Assembly (NCBI RefSeq): GCF_900143545.1
Contig: NZ_FREV01000002.1
Location: 186,018-250,017 of the forward strand
DNA from: Loktanella sp. Alg231-35
Lineage (GTDB): Bacteria > Pseudomonadota > Alphaproteobacteria > Rhodobacterales > Rhodobacteraceae
Direction of reading: 5' to 3'
DNA: 64,000 bases
Part shown: positions 36,459 to 46,492 of the stretch, piece after piece
How the letters are laid out: each line of letters begins with the position of its first letter
Numbering within the stretch: the stretch's first letter is position 1
Made by a program: the position numbers and the translations under genes
Notes under the pieces: model-generated
What the model saw: the letters and a program-made list of their open reading frames with translations, nothing else
Told to the model about the DNA's origin: nothing
Database searches by the model: none

Positions 36459-37052
36459 ATGAAATTTATGTTCCCATCCATTGTTGCTGTTCCAATAGCG
36501 TTTTTTGCTAACTACGGCTTGGCGAGCGATGAAGCTCTCTATGGTGCCGAAGCGCCGCAAGATGCTGTCCTAGTTCGTTTCCTCGGCACCCCATCAGAGG
36601 GTGGCAATAATGTTTACGGTTGGAATTTTGAAACTGAAGAAGCAGATCCGTCTTATAGCGTGATTTCTGCAGCTCTGTTGTCGAATACACCCGAAACAAC
36701 TTTCACAACGGTGTTTGTCGATGAACAAGGCCGTGAAGTTGTTTTTCACGAGCCTGATCGCACCTCAAGCTCAAAGGTACATTTGCTGCTTATGAACGCG
36801 ACAAATGAAAGCGTCAGCCTCGTTGCAAACGATGGTGCACTCGAAGTCATTGGGGATACTGAATTTGCGAAAGTTGGGATGCGGGCTGTAAACCCGATCA
36901 GTGTTGAATTGAGTGTGGTTCGAGGCCCAGATCTTGAGGTTGTGGCTAGCTTTGATGTTTCACTAAGACGCGGCGAGGATATCTCCTTTGTTGTAACCGA
37001 TGACAGCGTTGAAATGGTGCCAACCAGCTACGGCGCTGTGATCACTGATTGA
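36459..37052 (+). CDS. algF: Alginate O-acetylation protein AlgF-like
   Basis: A 197-residue periplasmic protein with signal peptide (cleavage near FANYGLA-S). The mature start LYGAEAPQDAVLVRF closely resembles the AlgF start. AlgF helps transfer acetyl groups to polymannuronate, with AlgI and AlgJ. AAGGAG precedes the start; the algI gene begins four bases after the stop. The rest of the chain is beta-rich with no other motif. It is the first gene of the island operon. Confidence 0.75.
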   Translation: MKFMFPSIVAVPIAFFANYGLASDEALYGAEAPQDAVLVRFLGTPSEGGNNVYGWNFETEEADPSYSVISAALLSNTPETTFTTVFVDEQGREVVFHEPDRTSSSKVHLLLMNATNESVSLVANDGALEVIGDTEFAKVGMRAVNPISVELSVVRGPDLEVVASFDVSLRRGEDISFVVTDDSVEMVPTSYGAVITD

Positions 37053-37056
37053 TCCA

Positions 37057-38454
37057 ATGGTTTTCTCGTCTCTCATATTTATCTTTGGCTTTCTGCCTGT
37101 TTTCCTAAGCGCTTATTATCTGATCCCAAGCAGGTTTCGATCTGCTTGGATCTTGGTCGCGAGTTATGCGTTCTACGGATGGTGGCGGGTGGAATACCTT
37201 GCGGTTGTCGTCGGGATTTCGGTCGTTAGCTATTTGGCGGCAGGATGGGCAATCACGGCGAAAACCGAGGCAAACAAACGGTTGGCTGTGCGGGTTGGTG
37301 TCAGCATCGATTTGGCGATTCTTGGCTATTTCAAATACACCTATTTCGTTGTCGGAAATGTTAGCGCATTCCTGGCATCAGTTGGCGGAACAGAGTTTGG
37401 AGTTGCGCAGATCATCCTGCCAATTGGTATCTCATTCCTGACATTCCAATCCATTAGCTACATTCTCGATGTTGCGCGCAAGGATGCGCCACCAGCGCGC
37501 AGTGTTGTTGATTTCCTCGCGTTTTCTTCGTTGTTCCCCCAACTAATCGCTGGGCCAGTACTGCGCTACAAGGACCTAGCGGATCAATTCCAAGATCGTA
37601 TTCATTCGTTTGCTGTGTTTTCTGCTGGCTGCAAACGCTTCATCCAAGGTCTTGCGATGAAGTTGCTAATTGCGGACACCGTTGCGCCGATGGCGGACAG
37701 AATGTTTGCTCTTCAAGCGCCAACGCTGGCCGAGGCGTGGCTGGGTGCAGGAGCATATTCAATCCAGTTGTTGTTTGATTTTGCCGGCTATTCCGCGATG
37801 GCAATTGGTTTGGGCCTGATGATTGGTTTCCGCTTTGTCGAGAACTTTGATGCGCCCTACACCAGCAAGTCCATCACAGAGTTTTGGCGCCGCTGGCACA
37901 TCAGCCTATCCAATTGGCTGCGCGATTATCTTTACATCCCACTTGGCGGCAATCGCGGTGGAACATTCAAAACCTACCGTAACTTGCTGCTGACCATGGC
38001 TCTTGGTGGACTTTGGCACGGTGCGAACTGGACATTCATCCTCTGGGGTGCATGGCATGGTTTGCTTTTGTCCGTTGAACGTATGGTTGGTTCAAAATCA
38101 CGCAGAACAGTATGGCCTGTTGGGTTAGGTTGGCCTCTAACACTGCTTGCGGTCGTTCTTGGCTGGGTCATGTTTCGCGCACCAACGGTTGGCGACGCTT
38201 TCACGATGTATGTGGGTATGTCGGGCCGAAACGGCGTTGGGATCAGTTCTGCAACGGTCTACTTCAATCAGCCAATCGAATTCATAGGTCTAATTGTCGG
38301 TGCCCTAATCGCTTGCGCGCCTTGGCAAGGTCTTTTGAAGAGATCACGGAGTGCTGCTTTTAACCCGATCCTTGTTTCACCGCTATTATTTGCCTGCTGC
38401 ACCATCGTGTTGAATGCAAGGTCCCACTCACCCTTTCTTTATTTCCAGTTTTGA
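37057..38454 (+). CDS. algI: MBOAT acyltransferase, alginate O-acetyltransferase AlgI
   Basis: A 465-residue polytopic inner-membrane protein that passes acetyl groups across the membrane for polysaccharide acetylation. MBOAT signs: FQSISYILDVARK, ITEFWRRWHISLSNWLRDYLYIPLGGNR and the active His in LWHGANWTFILWGAWHG. Length matches AlgI. It sits between algF and two SGNH-type acetyltransferase genes. Confidence 0.92.
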   Translation: MVFSSLIFIFGFLPVFLSAYYLIPSRFRSAWILVASYAFYGWWRVEYLAVVVGISVVSYLAAGWAITAKTEANKRLAVRVGVSIDLAILGYFKYTYFVVGNVSAFLASVGGTEFGVAQIILPIGISFLTFQSISYILDVARKDAPPARSVVDFLAFSSLFPQLIAGPVLRYKDLADQFQDRIHSFAVFSAGCKRFIQGLAMKLLIADTVAPMADRMFALQAPTLAEAWLGAGAYSIQLLFDFAGYSAMAIGLGLMIGFRFVENFDAPYTSKSITEFWRRWHISLSNWLRDYLYIPLGGNRGGTFKTYRNLLLTMALGGLWHGANWTFILWGAWHGLLLSVERMVGSKSRRTVWPVGLGWPLTLLAVVLGWVMFRAPTVGDAFTMYVGMSGRNGVGISSATVYFNQPIEFIGLIVGALIACAPWQGLLKRSRSAAFNPILVSPLLFACCTIVLNARSHSPFLYFQF

Positions 38455-38464
38455 GGGTTGTAAG

Positions 38465-39496
38465 ATGTTGATGCAATTCAAAGAGAACTTTGCGCTGACC
38501 GGTATGCTTGCCCTGACGGTTTGCGCCGGAACGCTTGCTGCCTCGCGTGTGGATTTTGTCCAGCAGAATAAGGCTGTCTTGGGTGGGTTCTATCAGAAAT
38601 CGGTTGAAGCGGAGTTTAACGAAACCTTCCCGCTGGGTGAATTCTTACAAGATGTTTGGACAGCTGCTAAGCTGTCAATCTTGAATCAAACGCACAGTGA
38701 AGTTGTGCACACCCAAGATGGTTGGTTGTTCACCTCCGAAGAGTTTAGGCAACCAGCCAATGACGTCGACTTAGGTACAGAAGTGGTTCGGGTGTTGGAA
38801 ACACTCGAGGCAATGGACGTGAAACTGATCCTGGTGATCGTACCGGATAAGGCACGCATTTATGCGGATATACTACCACACGCACGGACACCCGCACTTG
38901 AGGCGCGATATGATTTGGTTCTATCCGAACTGAACGGTCTGGGGTTGCCGTCTATCGACTTGCGCGCGGTTCTTTCCGAAGTTCGCGACAACGCTGAACC
39001 ATTTCTAAAGACCGATACGCATTGGAGTCCCGAGGCTGCAAATCAAGTCGCGGCCACAGTCGCCAGTTTTGCAGATCAGAACATCAATACGGGCGCTGTC
39101 TTCACGACCGAATGGCGTGATGCGGTACCATTCCGCGGTGATCTGATGACCTTTGTCGAAACTGGGCCCTTTGAAGCCGTCATTGGCTTTGCTCCTGATG
39201 AATTTTCTTTGCCGGTCACAACGGCACAAGACGCCGGTCTGTCATTGTTCGGTGACGTCGAAATCCCGGTGACTTTGGTAGGCACCAGTTACTCCGCCAA
39301 GGAAGCGTTCAATTTTGCCGGTTTTCTTAAAGAACACCTTGAGGCCGATGTCCTAAATGCAGCCCAAGTTGGACGCGGGCCATTCAACCCAATGCGGGAC
39401 TACCTCGCGTCCGACGATTTTCTTAGCTCGCCCCCGAAACTCATCATCTGGGAGATACCAGAAAGATACATCGCGACCGAGGAATTTGATCGATGA
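38465..39496 (+). CDS. algJ: AlgJ-like SGNH acetyltransferase
   Basis: A 343-residue protein with an N-terminal anchor or signal helix (NFALTGMLALTVCAGTLAAS) and the AlgJ/AlgX SGNH-like domain: the catalytic Asp-His pair is in TDTHWSP near residue 183, the serine probably in VGTSYSA. It would deacylate the donor and move acetyl toward polymannuronate in the periplasm. Start at 38465 chosen for GAGGG upstream; the longer frame from 38414 lies within algI. ATGA overlap joins it to the next gene. Confidence 0.8.
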   Translation: MLMQFKENFALTGMLALTVCAGTLAASRVDFVQQNKAVLGGFYQKSVEAEFNETFPLGEFLQDVWTAAKLSILNQTHSEVVHTQDGWLFTSEEFRQPANDVDLGTEVVRVLETLEAMDVKLILVIVPDKARIYADILPHARTPALEARYDLVLSELNGLGLPSIDLRAVLSEVRDNAEPFLKTDTHWSPEAANQVAATVASFADQNINTGAVFTTEWRDAVPFRGDLMTFVETGPFEAVIGFAPDEFSLPVTTAQDAGLSLFGDVEIPVTLVGTSYSAKEAFNFAGFLKEHLEADVLNAAQVGRGPFNPMRDYLASDDFLSSPPKLIIWEIPERYIATEEFDR

Positions 39497-40824
39497 CCCT
39501 CTTTACACCTGCAAACGTCATAATTGGTGCAACCTACATTGCCTGCCACAGCATGGCCTTGGAAGCCGCGCCATTGTGCCCGGAACTTCTCATCGCGGAA
39601 GCATTGGAGCCAAAATACCAACGTCTTGCTCCAATCCATAGCGATACAGAATCCGGGTGGATCTTTACGTCCGACCAAATGTCAGAAACATATGAACTTA
39701 AAGCCGAAGCAGTTCATCTGATGTCTCAGATTGTTTCTGAATTTGAACACCGGGGCGTTACACTTGCATTGATGATCGCGCCGCCGCGTCCTTTGGTTGC
39801 TGGTGGGGATGTCTTGTCTCAGACCCTGACAGAGAACGATGCATTCGATGCAGCTAATGCGGCGGCCAGCTTTAACACAATGATTGGACAGCTGCGCGAA
39901 ACTGGAGCGGTTGTACCGAACCTGTTGAGCGCCGCAACGCAAGTTGACACAGGCGTTCCATTCTATTTCCGACGCGACACGCATTGGACCCCAGCGGGCG
40001 CAGCGGCCAGCGCTCTCGCATTGGCAAAAGAACTAGGTTTTGAAGAAGGCGTCTTTGACATTTCTGCAATTTTGAGCAGCGATATCTATGAAGAAAAAGG
40101 GTCCTTGAACGCCATCAGCAAAGCAGTTTGTAATGTTGATAATCCACCTGAACCCACGCCCATCTTGGATTTCTCAGCCGTGACTGCAACGCAGGGTCTT
40201 GGGTTATTGGATGAGATATCTGGCGCATCCATTGCCCTGGTGGGTACCAGCTTTAGCGATCGCAACCAACGAGATCAGTATCAAGTTGCTGATGCTCTTG
40301 CTGCGAGCACCGGCGCCGAAATTTTCAACTATTCTGTGTCTGGTGGTGGCATGATTGGCCCTATGGAAGCCTTTGTGTCTAGCGATGACCTTGCCACCGC
40401 TGGCCATCAAACAGTGATCTGGGAATTTCCCTATACCCAATCACCCAATTCCACCTCTCAGCTGCGTCAATTGCTTGGTGCGCTTCGTGCCGATACTGCA
40501 GGCGTTTCACCAATCGCATCCGTTGGTATGACTTCATCGGACACGGTGAATGTAGATCTAAGTAGCTCACCGATCGACGCCAACCTTCTGAGTATCGAGA
40601 CAGGTACTTCTGAGCTTTTGAAACTCGACGTCGAGATAACGTTTGAAAACGGAACAACCAAAACAGTGAAACTGCGTCGCAAAAACCGCATTCCGCTAGA
40701 ACGTCGCTCAAGTGACTGGTGGGTTGACCTAAGTGGTTGGAACTATGGTGCAATAATAGAGATATCTTTGAAATTGGATCGGGACGCAGTTGATCCGGAA
40801 ATCCAAATCTCCTATTTGCGCTGA
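39493..40824 (+). CDS. algX: AlgX-like SGNH acetyltransferase with C-terminal carbohydrate-binding domain
   Basis: A 443-residue secreted protein. After the signal peptide, the SGNH domain carries RDTHWTP near residue 160 (Asp-His pair) and VGTSFSD with the likely serine. The last 110 residues form a beta-rich domain like the carbohydrate-binding module of AlgX. AlgX performs the final O-acetylation of mannuronate. The gene overlaps algJ by four bases; the pair looks like a duplication within the SGNH family with different C-termini. Naming as AlgX rather than a second AlgJ rests on the extra domain. Confidence 0.7.
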   Translation: MTLFTPANVIIGATYIACHSMALEAAPLCPELLIAEALEPKYQRLAPIHSDTESGWIFTSDQMSETYELKAEAVHLMSQIVSEFEHRGVTLALMIAPPRPLVAGGDVLSQTLTENDAFDAANAAASFNTMIGQLRETGAVVPNLLSAATQVDTGVPFYFRRDTHWTPAGAAASALALAKELGFEEGVFDISAILSSDIYEEKGSLNAISKAVCNVDNPPEPTPILDFSAVTATQGLGLLDEISGASIALVGTSFSDRNQRDQYQVADALAASTGAEIFNYSVSGGGMIGPMEAFVSSDDLATAGHQTVIWEFPYTQSPNSTSQLRQLLGALRADTAGVSPIASVGMTSSDTVNVDLSSSPIDANLLSIETGTSELLKLDVEITFENGTTKTVKLRRKNRIPLERRSSDWWVDLSGWNYGAIIEISLKLDRDAVDPEIQISYLR

Positions 40825-40961
40825 ACGCAGAGCCCATAAGGTCTCTATACTAAAGGATATTGGCTTGGCCTTTTGCGCCTGCTCATAACCAATTGCGAAC
40901 GCCACTTGCGCAACTCCTAGGGGTATCACTTCGATCAGTGACCAACTTCAGGAGTTTCCTC

Positions 40962-42377
40962 GTGCGTGTAAGACACGAACGACCGATGTCGGACCTTACT
41001 TATAGTGTCCGTGCCCCGCTCAAGCTCTCGCTTGAGAACGGGGAGGTTGCGACCATTGAAGAGTGGTCTTTAAACGGACTGACATTTCCCAATTCAGCAG
41101 ACATCCTGCCCAAATCGGGGCAACTGGCCATTCCATTTCAGGGCGTCGATATTCAATTCGACGTTCGCTTTACGGATGGATCCAAAAAAGGTGAATTGCT
41201 TTTTGAAGATTTAACCGGACGACAGCGCGAAACCTTGGCCGTGTTCTATAGGTCGATCTTATCCGGGAAGATGGCTTCGACCGAACAAATGATCACCAGT
41301 TTGGATACACCAGTTGATCTGGTGCCGATGGGTGAGACAGAGGAAGAAGAAACTGCAGGTCGCGCCAAGCAAAGTCCACGAATCTTGCGCGTGATTTGGA
41401 ACGTCGTTTTCTATTTCGTTTTCGCAGGTGTGGTCTTTGGACTCGTCGGTAATCAAATTTTAAATCGACTGTCGCACGTCAACCTTCAGCATGCCCGTGT
41501 GGTTGCCCCAATGGCCGAATTACACACCTCGCAGGCTGCTTTTGTCGACGAGATTTTGGTCGAGGAAGGGGAATATGTCGAACAAGGGGAAGTGCTCGTG
41601 CGTCTCAGCAACCCAGAAGGCAATGCCGTAGTCGATGATATTCGCGCCGACGCCGACGAATTCGAGGAACTTGCTGCTCAGGCAGATCAAAGGTTGGCTC
41701 TGCACCGCGCTCAGATTGAGCTAACACGCGATGGTTTAAGACAGCGCTTTGTCGCATCTGTAGGTGCCACAGGCAGCAAGAATTTCGCAGCGCAAGGAAA
41801 CACCGCCGATGCGCAACAGGCATGGAATGCGCTCAATCAATTCGACAACAACGCAGTCACGCGCTTGGGGCCATTGTTTGAAATGGAACGACAGTTAGAA
41901 AGAGAAGCAGAGGACCTGCGCACACGCTGGTCACGTTTAAAGCGTGATCTTGGCAACGCAAAAGATGCCACGAGTGCTGGTGACATTGTTGCGCCAACGG
42001 ATGGGGTCGTCATCTCTGTGGATGTATTTGAGGATCAATTTCTTGACCGTGGCAGGCGGGCGATTGAGTTAGAAGAAGACACACCGCGGTATGTCAAAGC
42101 GTGGCTCAATGAAGCGCGCAGTGACGCGATCTACCTTGGTATGGAAACAACCGTTCAGTTTAACGATGGCCCGTCATCGCGAACCGTTGAAGGTCGGATC
42201 ACTGACATCACAGCGGCCGTTGACGCCGAAATTTCTGACGCCTTTGGTTTAATTGTATCTGTTGAATTGATTGGCATGACAGCGGACGACGCACGCGTCA
42301 CTTTCCAACAGGATGCTCCGGTTCAATTGCGCGCCAGAAAAGATTGGCGAAATCGCCTGCCTTGGAGGTCGAACTGA
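40962..42377 (+). CDS. alg44: Alg44-like c-di-GMP-responsive copolymerase subunit
   Basis: A 471-residue membrane protein. Residues about 10-110 look like a PilZ domain (EEWSLNGLTF corresponds to the D/NxSxxG motif; the Arg motif is only RAPLK), followed by one membrane helix (VIWNVVFYFVFAGVVFGLVG) and a periplasmic HlyD-like part with VEEGEYVEQGEVLVRLS and a coiled coil. This is the Alg44 layout. The GTG at 40962 has CAGGAG (40949-40954) seven bases upstream; an ATG at 40986 is possible but lacks a site. Its TGA overlaps the alg8 ATG. Confidence 0.8.
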   Translation: MRVRHERPMSDLTYSVRAPLKLSLENGEVATIEEWSLNGLTFPNSADILPKSGQLAIPFQGVDIQFDVRFTDGSKKGELLFEDLTGRQRETLAVFYRSILSGKMASTEQMITSLDTPVDLVPMGETEEEETAGRAKQSPRILRVIWNVVFYFVFAGVVFGLVGNQILNRLSHVNLQHARVVAPMAELHTSQAAFVDEILVEEGEYVEQGEVLVRLSNPEGNAVVDDIRADADEFEELAAQADQRLALHRAQIELTRDGLRQRFVASVGATGSKNFAAQGNTADAQQAWNALNQFDNNAVTRLGPLFEMERQLEREAEDLRTRWSRLKRDLGNAKDATSAGDIVAPTDGVVISVDVFEDQFLDRGRRAIELEEDTPRYVKAWLNEARSDAIYLGMETTVQFNDGPSSRTVEGRITDITAAVDAEISDAFGLIVSVELIGMTADDARVTFQQDAPVQLRARKDWRNRLPWRSN

Positions 42378-43969
42378 TGTTGCCACCGGAAACCGAATAC
42401 GAATTTGATAAAGACCTAACCGTTCGCCTTGGCGAATTGACAACCCCTGTCCGAGACGGGTTTGCGAAATGGCGGCTTTCACAGTTGTTGGGCTTGGCGA
42501 TGCTCAGCTTGGCCATCGGTTGGCTTTTGGCCTTTGTGCCGAACCGCTTTCTGCAACCAGATGTGATGCATATTTCGATCGTTTTAGGGTCGCTTGGGGT
42601 TTGGCGTTTCGGCTGGTGGTTTACGCATGCTGCGCGCGCTGAGGTCTATCAACGGATGGTTTGGCCGGAAATGCGCCAGCGCGCGCAGGATCTCTGGTTG
42701 TCAGGCTGGCGTCCTGGTCGATTGCATATCCAAATGACGACCTATTACGAGGAACCCGCAATCACCAAACGGGTTATCGGGTCGATCCTTGGTCAAATTA
42801 GGCGCGAAGGCATTCCCACCACGCTCTATATTGGCACCGGGTCTTCTTATGACGAGATGATCATTCGTAGTTTTGTGGAAACGCACTCGACCGATATTCC
42901 TGACGATTTGGCCGAACTTGTGTTCATTCGTCAGAACCAACCAGGAAAACGCATGGCGATCGGTTTGATCGTCCGAGCTATCAATCGCGCGGGCGTCGAT
43001 CCCAATGATCTAGTGATTTTCATGGACGGTGATGCTCTTTATGGCAGTGACGTTCTTGAAAAGGTTTTGCCAATGTTCGGCGCAGATCCTGAACTTCAAG
43101 CACTGACAACCGACGAAGAGGTCATTTGCTATGGTCCGCAATGGATCCAAAGCTGGCTGAGCATGCGATTTGCGCAAAGACGTCTGGCCATGCAAAGCCA
43201 TGCTTTGGCAGGTAAAGTTTTAACGCTGACGGGTCGTATGTCGGTGTTTCGTGCTCAACATATGTTGTCCGAAAAATTCATCCGCACCATCGAGGCGGAT
43301 CATCTGGATCACTGGCTATGGGGGCGGTTTCGGTTCTTATCTGGTGACGACAAATCGACTTGGTATCACATGCTGACTCGTGACGCGAAAATGACTTATG
43401 TGCCAGATGCGACCGTGTACACCATCGAGGTCATCAAAGAGAATGGATTGGGTCGTATGGTCCAAAACTTTCGCCGTTGGTCGGGAAACATGCTCCGCAA
43501 TGGTAGCCGCGCGATTGCTCTAGGGCCAGTTAAAGTAAACCCTTTCATTTGGTGGTGTCTAGTTGATCAGCGGATTGCGATGTGGACGATGTTGGTCAGC
43601 CCCACAATAGCCATCTTGGCAAGCCTGATTGATCCGCTCTATCTTTGGAGTTGTTTGATTTGGGTGATGGCCAGCCGCATTCTGCTGTGCCTTTTCCTGT
43701 ATCGCTACAGCCGCACCGTTGACCTTAGTTGGCCGTTCATTTTGTACCTCAACCAGATCATCAATGCATCCGTGAAGGTCTTTATGATCTTCCATCTTAG
43801 CAAACAGAAGTGGTCTAATCGGGGCAATCAGTCATCGGCTGCCGACGAAGGCCTAATGGCAAAAACCCAAAATGCGGCAGCTAAGTTTCAGCTGATTACG
43901 ACAGCTGTTGCATTCGTTACAGCACTGGCGATCTACATTGGACTGCTGCAGATGCCAATTCTTTTCTAA
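42377..43969 (+). CDS. alg8: Alginate-type polymerase, family-2 glycosyltransferase (Alg8)
   Basis: A 530-residue inner-membrane processive glycosyltransferase. GT2 signs: YYEEPAITKRVIGSILGQI, FMDGDALYGSD (DxD), the QRRLAM substitute for QxxRW, and membrane helices at both ends. Alg8 polymerises GDP-mannuronate, working with Alg44. Start at 42377 is set by GGAGG (42365-42369) and TGATG overlap with alg44. The sequence pattern is close to Alg8 rather than to cellulose synthase. Confidence 0.85.
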   Translation: MLPPETEYEFDKDLTVRLGELTTPVRDGFAKWRLSQLLGLAMLSLAIGWLLAFVPNRFLQPDVMHISIVLGSLGVWRFGWWFTHAARAEVYQRMVWPEMRQRAQDLWLSGWRPGRLHIQMTTYYEEPAITKRVIGSILGQIRREGIPTTLYIGTGSSYDEMIIRSFVETHSTDIPDDLAELVFIRQNQPGKRMAIGLIVRAINRAGVDPNDLVIFMDGDALYGSDVLEKVLPMFGADPELQALTTDEEVICYGPQWIQSWLSMRFAQRRLAMQSHALAGKVLTLTGRMSVFRAQHMLSEKFIRTIEADHLDHWLWGRFRFLSGDDKSTWYHMLTRDAKMTYVPDATVYTIEVIKENGLGRMVQNFRRWSGNMLRNGSRAIALGPVKVNPFIWWCLVDQRIAMWTMLVSPTIAILASLIDPLYLWSCLIWVMASRILLCLFLYRYSRTVDLSWPFILYLNQIINASVKVFMIFHLSKQKWSNRGNQSSAADEGLMAKTQNAAAKFQLITTAVAFVTALAIYIGLLQMPILF

Positions 43970-44088
43970 TGCTATCCTTTTGAGAACATTCATATGCCTC
44001 CGCACGTCAAATTAGCCATTCGCGACCAAGAAACGAATGCCACCGCGTGTCAAAAAGACTCCATAAAAAGTGCTTCAAGGAGAGTGAC

Positions 44089-44532
44089 ATGACAAGCTTG
44101 ACGAAGGTTGAATCTAACGCCGCAATGCCGGTTCAGGATTTAGATTTGATCGACGCCGATGTGAGCGTGGGCGTCGAATCGAGCGCCGATGTTGAGCGCT
44201 GTGAACGGCCATGGGGTTTTTATGAAACCCTAATGATGGGCAAGCGATTTCAGGTGAAGCGCATTGTAGTACGCCCTGGCGGCAAGCTTAGCTTGCAAAG
44301 CCACCTGCACCGTGCCGAGACATGGGTTGTTGTTGCTGGATGCGCCAAGGTGACCGTTGGCGACGACATAAAGTTACTAGGTGAAAACGAATACGTTCGG
44401 ATTCCCTTGGGTGAAGTTCACCGCATGGAAAACCCAGGTGTGACATCGATGCATTTGATCGAAGTGCAAACGGGTGGCTACCTCGGCGAAGACGACATCA
44501 TTAGATACGAAGACGTCTACGGGCGTCAGTAA
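44089..44532 (+). CDS. Mannose-6-phosphate isomerase type II C-terminal domain (AlgA-like, stand-alone)
   Basis: A 147-residue cupin matching only the C-terminal isomerase domain of bifunctional AlgA/Man[74 protein letters not shown]. The GDP-mannose pyrophosphorylase half is absent, so GDP-mannose must be made by another gene. AAGGAG precedes the ATG at 44089. A terminator follows. Lies between alg8 and algD. Confidence 0.88.
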   Translation: MTSLTKVESNAAMPVQDLDLIDADVSVGVESSADVERCERPWGFYETLMMGKRFQVKRIVVRPGGKLSLQSHLHRAETWVVVAGCAKVTVGDDIKLLGENEYVRIPLGEVHRMENPGVTSMHLIEVQTGGYLGEDDIIRYEDVYGRQ

Positions 44533-44593
44533 CCTACTCCATCTCCTCAGGAGGTTTGCGCGGCCATCGGTCACTCACGGAACGCGCAATCGA

Positions 44594-44638
44594 AACCCGC
44601 GATCACCCACAGACGGCGATCGCGGGTTCACTGTTTTT
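44594..44638 (+). terminator. Terminator after the AlgA-domain gene
   Basis: AACCCGCGATC (44594-44604) pairs with GATCGCGGGTT (44618-44628), an 11-base stem, followed by CACTGTTTTT. It separates the first EPS transcript from algD, which therefore probably has its own promoter between 44640 and 44790. Confidence 0.75.
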
Positions 44639-44789
44639 GCGACAAAGGCAGTTGGGATAGGGGCGACTATCCTTACGAATAATGGGCCCGACCTTTTGCC
44701 TGGTTTTCTATCCTTTGTCACAAAACAGCATTTTTTTCAGTTCCTTAAACTGGTCATCAGAAATGAATTACTAAGTGAGAGACCGAAAA

Positions 44790-46190
44790 ATGATGGACAT
44801 GCAAATAATCAACACCGCAAATGCAATTGCGGTTCCGTTTTATGAAGCTGTCGAAAAAGCCTGCATCAGTGTCGTAGGACTTGGCTATGTTGGGGCTGTT
44901 TCCACTGCCTGTTTATCCAGCCTTGGACACCCCGTGATCGGGGTGGATATTGATACGAACAAGACACAGCAAATCGCGTCGGGGGTTTCCCCTATTCATG
45001 AAAAAGGTCTCGGGAAACTACTGTCTGAAGGTGTTGAAAAAGGACTAATTTCGGCGACGGCTGATCTGACACAAGCGGTCATTGATTCAGATGTGACCTT
45101 TGTTTCAGTCGGCACGCCAACATCGGCAGATGGTGGATGTGATTTCAGCTATATTGATGCAGCTGCCAGATCTATCGGTGCTGGTCTGGCACAGAAAGAC
45201 GAATTCCACGTTGTTGTAATGCGATGTTCTATCCCACCGGGAACAACCTTGGGCATGATGGCCCCAGTAATTGAAGAAGTGTCAGGCAAAAAGGTTGGAG
45301 TGGATTTTGGTGTTTGCTTTAACCCAGAGTTCTTACGCGAAGGCGTGGCAGTCGAAGATTTTTACGCACCACCTAAGACCGTCGTTGGTGTAACCGACAA
45401 ACGCTCTCAGAACATCATGCACAAGATCTATAGTGCGGTGGATGAAAATGTCATCGTCACCTCGGTCGAAACCGCGGAAATGGTGAAATACATCGATAAC
45501 GTTTGGCACGCGACAAAAGTGACCTTCGCCAACGAAGTTGGCCGTCTTTGTAAACCGCTTGGCGTTGACAGCCATGATGTAATGGACATTTTCGTTCAGG
45601 ACACAAAACTGAACCTTGGCCCATACTACCTAAAGCCCGGATTTGCCTTTGGCGGTTCGTGCCTTCCGAAGGAAGTCCGTGCAGTTGCACATATTGCCGA
45701 AAACATTGGTGTTGACCTGCCATTGATCCAATCACTGGGTCAATCCAACCGTGCACATATTGGCGCCGCCATCAAAATGGCCCGCGACACAGGCGCAAAG
45801 CGTGTGGGCGTCTTGGGTATAGCATTTAAACCAGGAACGGACGACCTGCGTGAAAGCCCGATTTTGGAGGTCATTGCGGCCTTGCAGGAAGAAGGCATCG
45901 ACGTTGTTGTGAACGACCCAGCAATCACCAAGGAAACGCCGCTGGCCGGTCAACTCAGCTATGTTCGCCACGGTAGCCCTGGACTTAAGGCATTAGCGTC
46001 TAGTCTTCCAAAGATGTTGGTGGATGACGCCGCCGACGTTGTTAGTCGCTCTGACGCAATAATCGTGACGCATGCCAATGGCGCATATCGTGACGCGCTT
46101 TCCAGTGTATCCCACAAGCCCGTCTTAGACCTTGTTCGTTTGGATAAAGACATGCAGGGACAACCAAATGTAGAAGGCATTGGATGGTGA
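44790..46190 (+). CDS. algD: GDP-mannose 6-dehydrogenase
   Basis: Oxidises GDP-mannose to GDP-mannuronate with NAD, the committed step to polymannuronate. The 466-residue enzyme has the Rossmann loop VVGLGYVGAVSTACL, GVDIDTNK, VGTPTSADG, catalytic GFAFGGSCLPKEVRA with the nucleophile Cys, and GTDDLRESPILEV. These match AlgD better than UDP-glucose dehydrogenases. The N-terminus is about 25 residues longer than in Pseudomonas AlgD. The ATG at 44790 is the likeliest start; GTG 44775 and ATG 44793 are alternatives. Confidence 0.88.
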   Translation: MMDMQIINTANAIAVPFYEAVEKACISVVGLGYVGAVSTACLSSLGHPVIGVDIDTNKTQQIASGVSPIHEKGLGKLLSEGVEKGLISATADLTQAVIDSDVTFVSVGTPTSADGGCDFSYIDAAARSIGAGLAQKDEFHVVVMRCSIPPGTTLGMMAPVIEEVSGKKVGVDFGVCFNPEFLREGVAVEDFYAPPKTVVGVTDKRSQNIMHKIYSAVDENVIVTSVETAEMVKYIDNVWHATKVTFANEVGRLCKPLGVDSHDVMDIFVQDTKLNLGPYYLKPGFAFGGSCLPKEVRAVAHIAENIGVDLPLIQSLGQSNRAHIGAAIKMARDTGAKRVGVLGIAFKPGTDDLRESPILEVIAALQEEGIDVVVNDPAITKETPLAGQLSYVRHGSPGLKALASSLPKMLVDDAADVVSRSDAIIVTHANGAYRDALSSVSHKPVLDLVRLDKDMQGQPNVEGIGW

Positions 46191-46191
46191 T

Positions 46192-46416
46192 ATGAAAAAT
46201 AGAATTTCACATCGAAATACAGAAATTGCGATGGAAAAGCGTATCGGCAACGTCCTGCCGCTGGCACTTCTAATCTCGATATCTTTTGCCGTGTACTCCT
46301 CGATCGACGCGTACCTCTGCGGGTGTAGCTTGCTTGAAATCCTATGGATTTACTCACGAAACGGAATCGCTGCATTCCTGGCGATGACGATCATGTTCTC
46401 TTTGTTTCGCCGCTAA
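46192..46416 (+). CDS. Small membrane protein of the EPS locus
   Basis: A 74-residue product with two hydrophobic helices (LPLALLISISFAVYSSI and NGIAAFLAMTIMFSLF) around a Cys-Gly-Cys turn. It starts one base after the algD stop, with GGATGG ahead, and so is likely cotranslated. I do not recognise a family; by position a polymerase or export accessory is possible. Confidence 0.55.
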   Translation: MKNRISHRNTEIAMEKRIGNVLPLALLISISFAVYSSIDAYLCGCSLLEILWIYSRNGIAAFLAMTIMFSLFRR

Positions 46417-46492
46417 TTCTCAACAAGCAATACGGCCAGCAACCCAATCACTGCCATAGGCGGACCGATGAACTTGAAAGGTGCTACATAAG

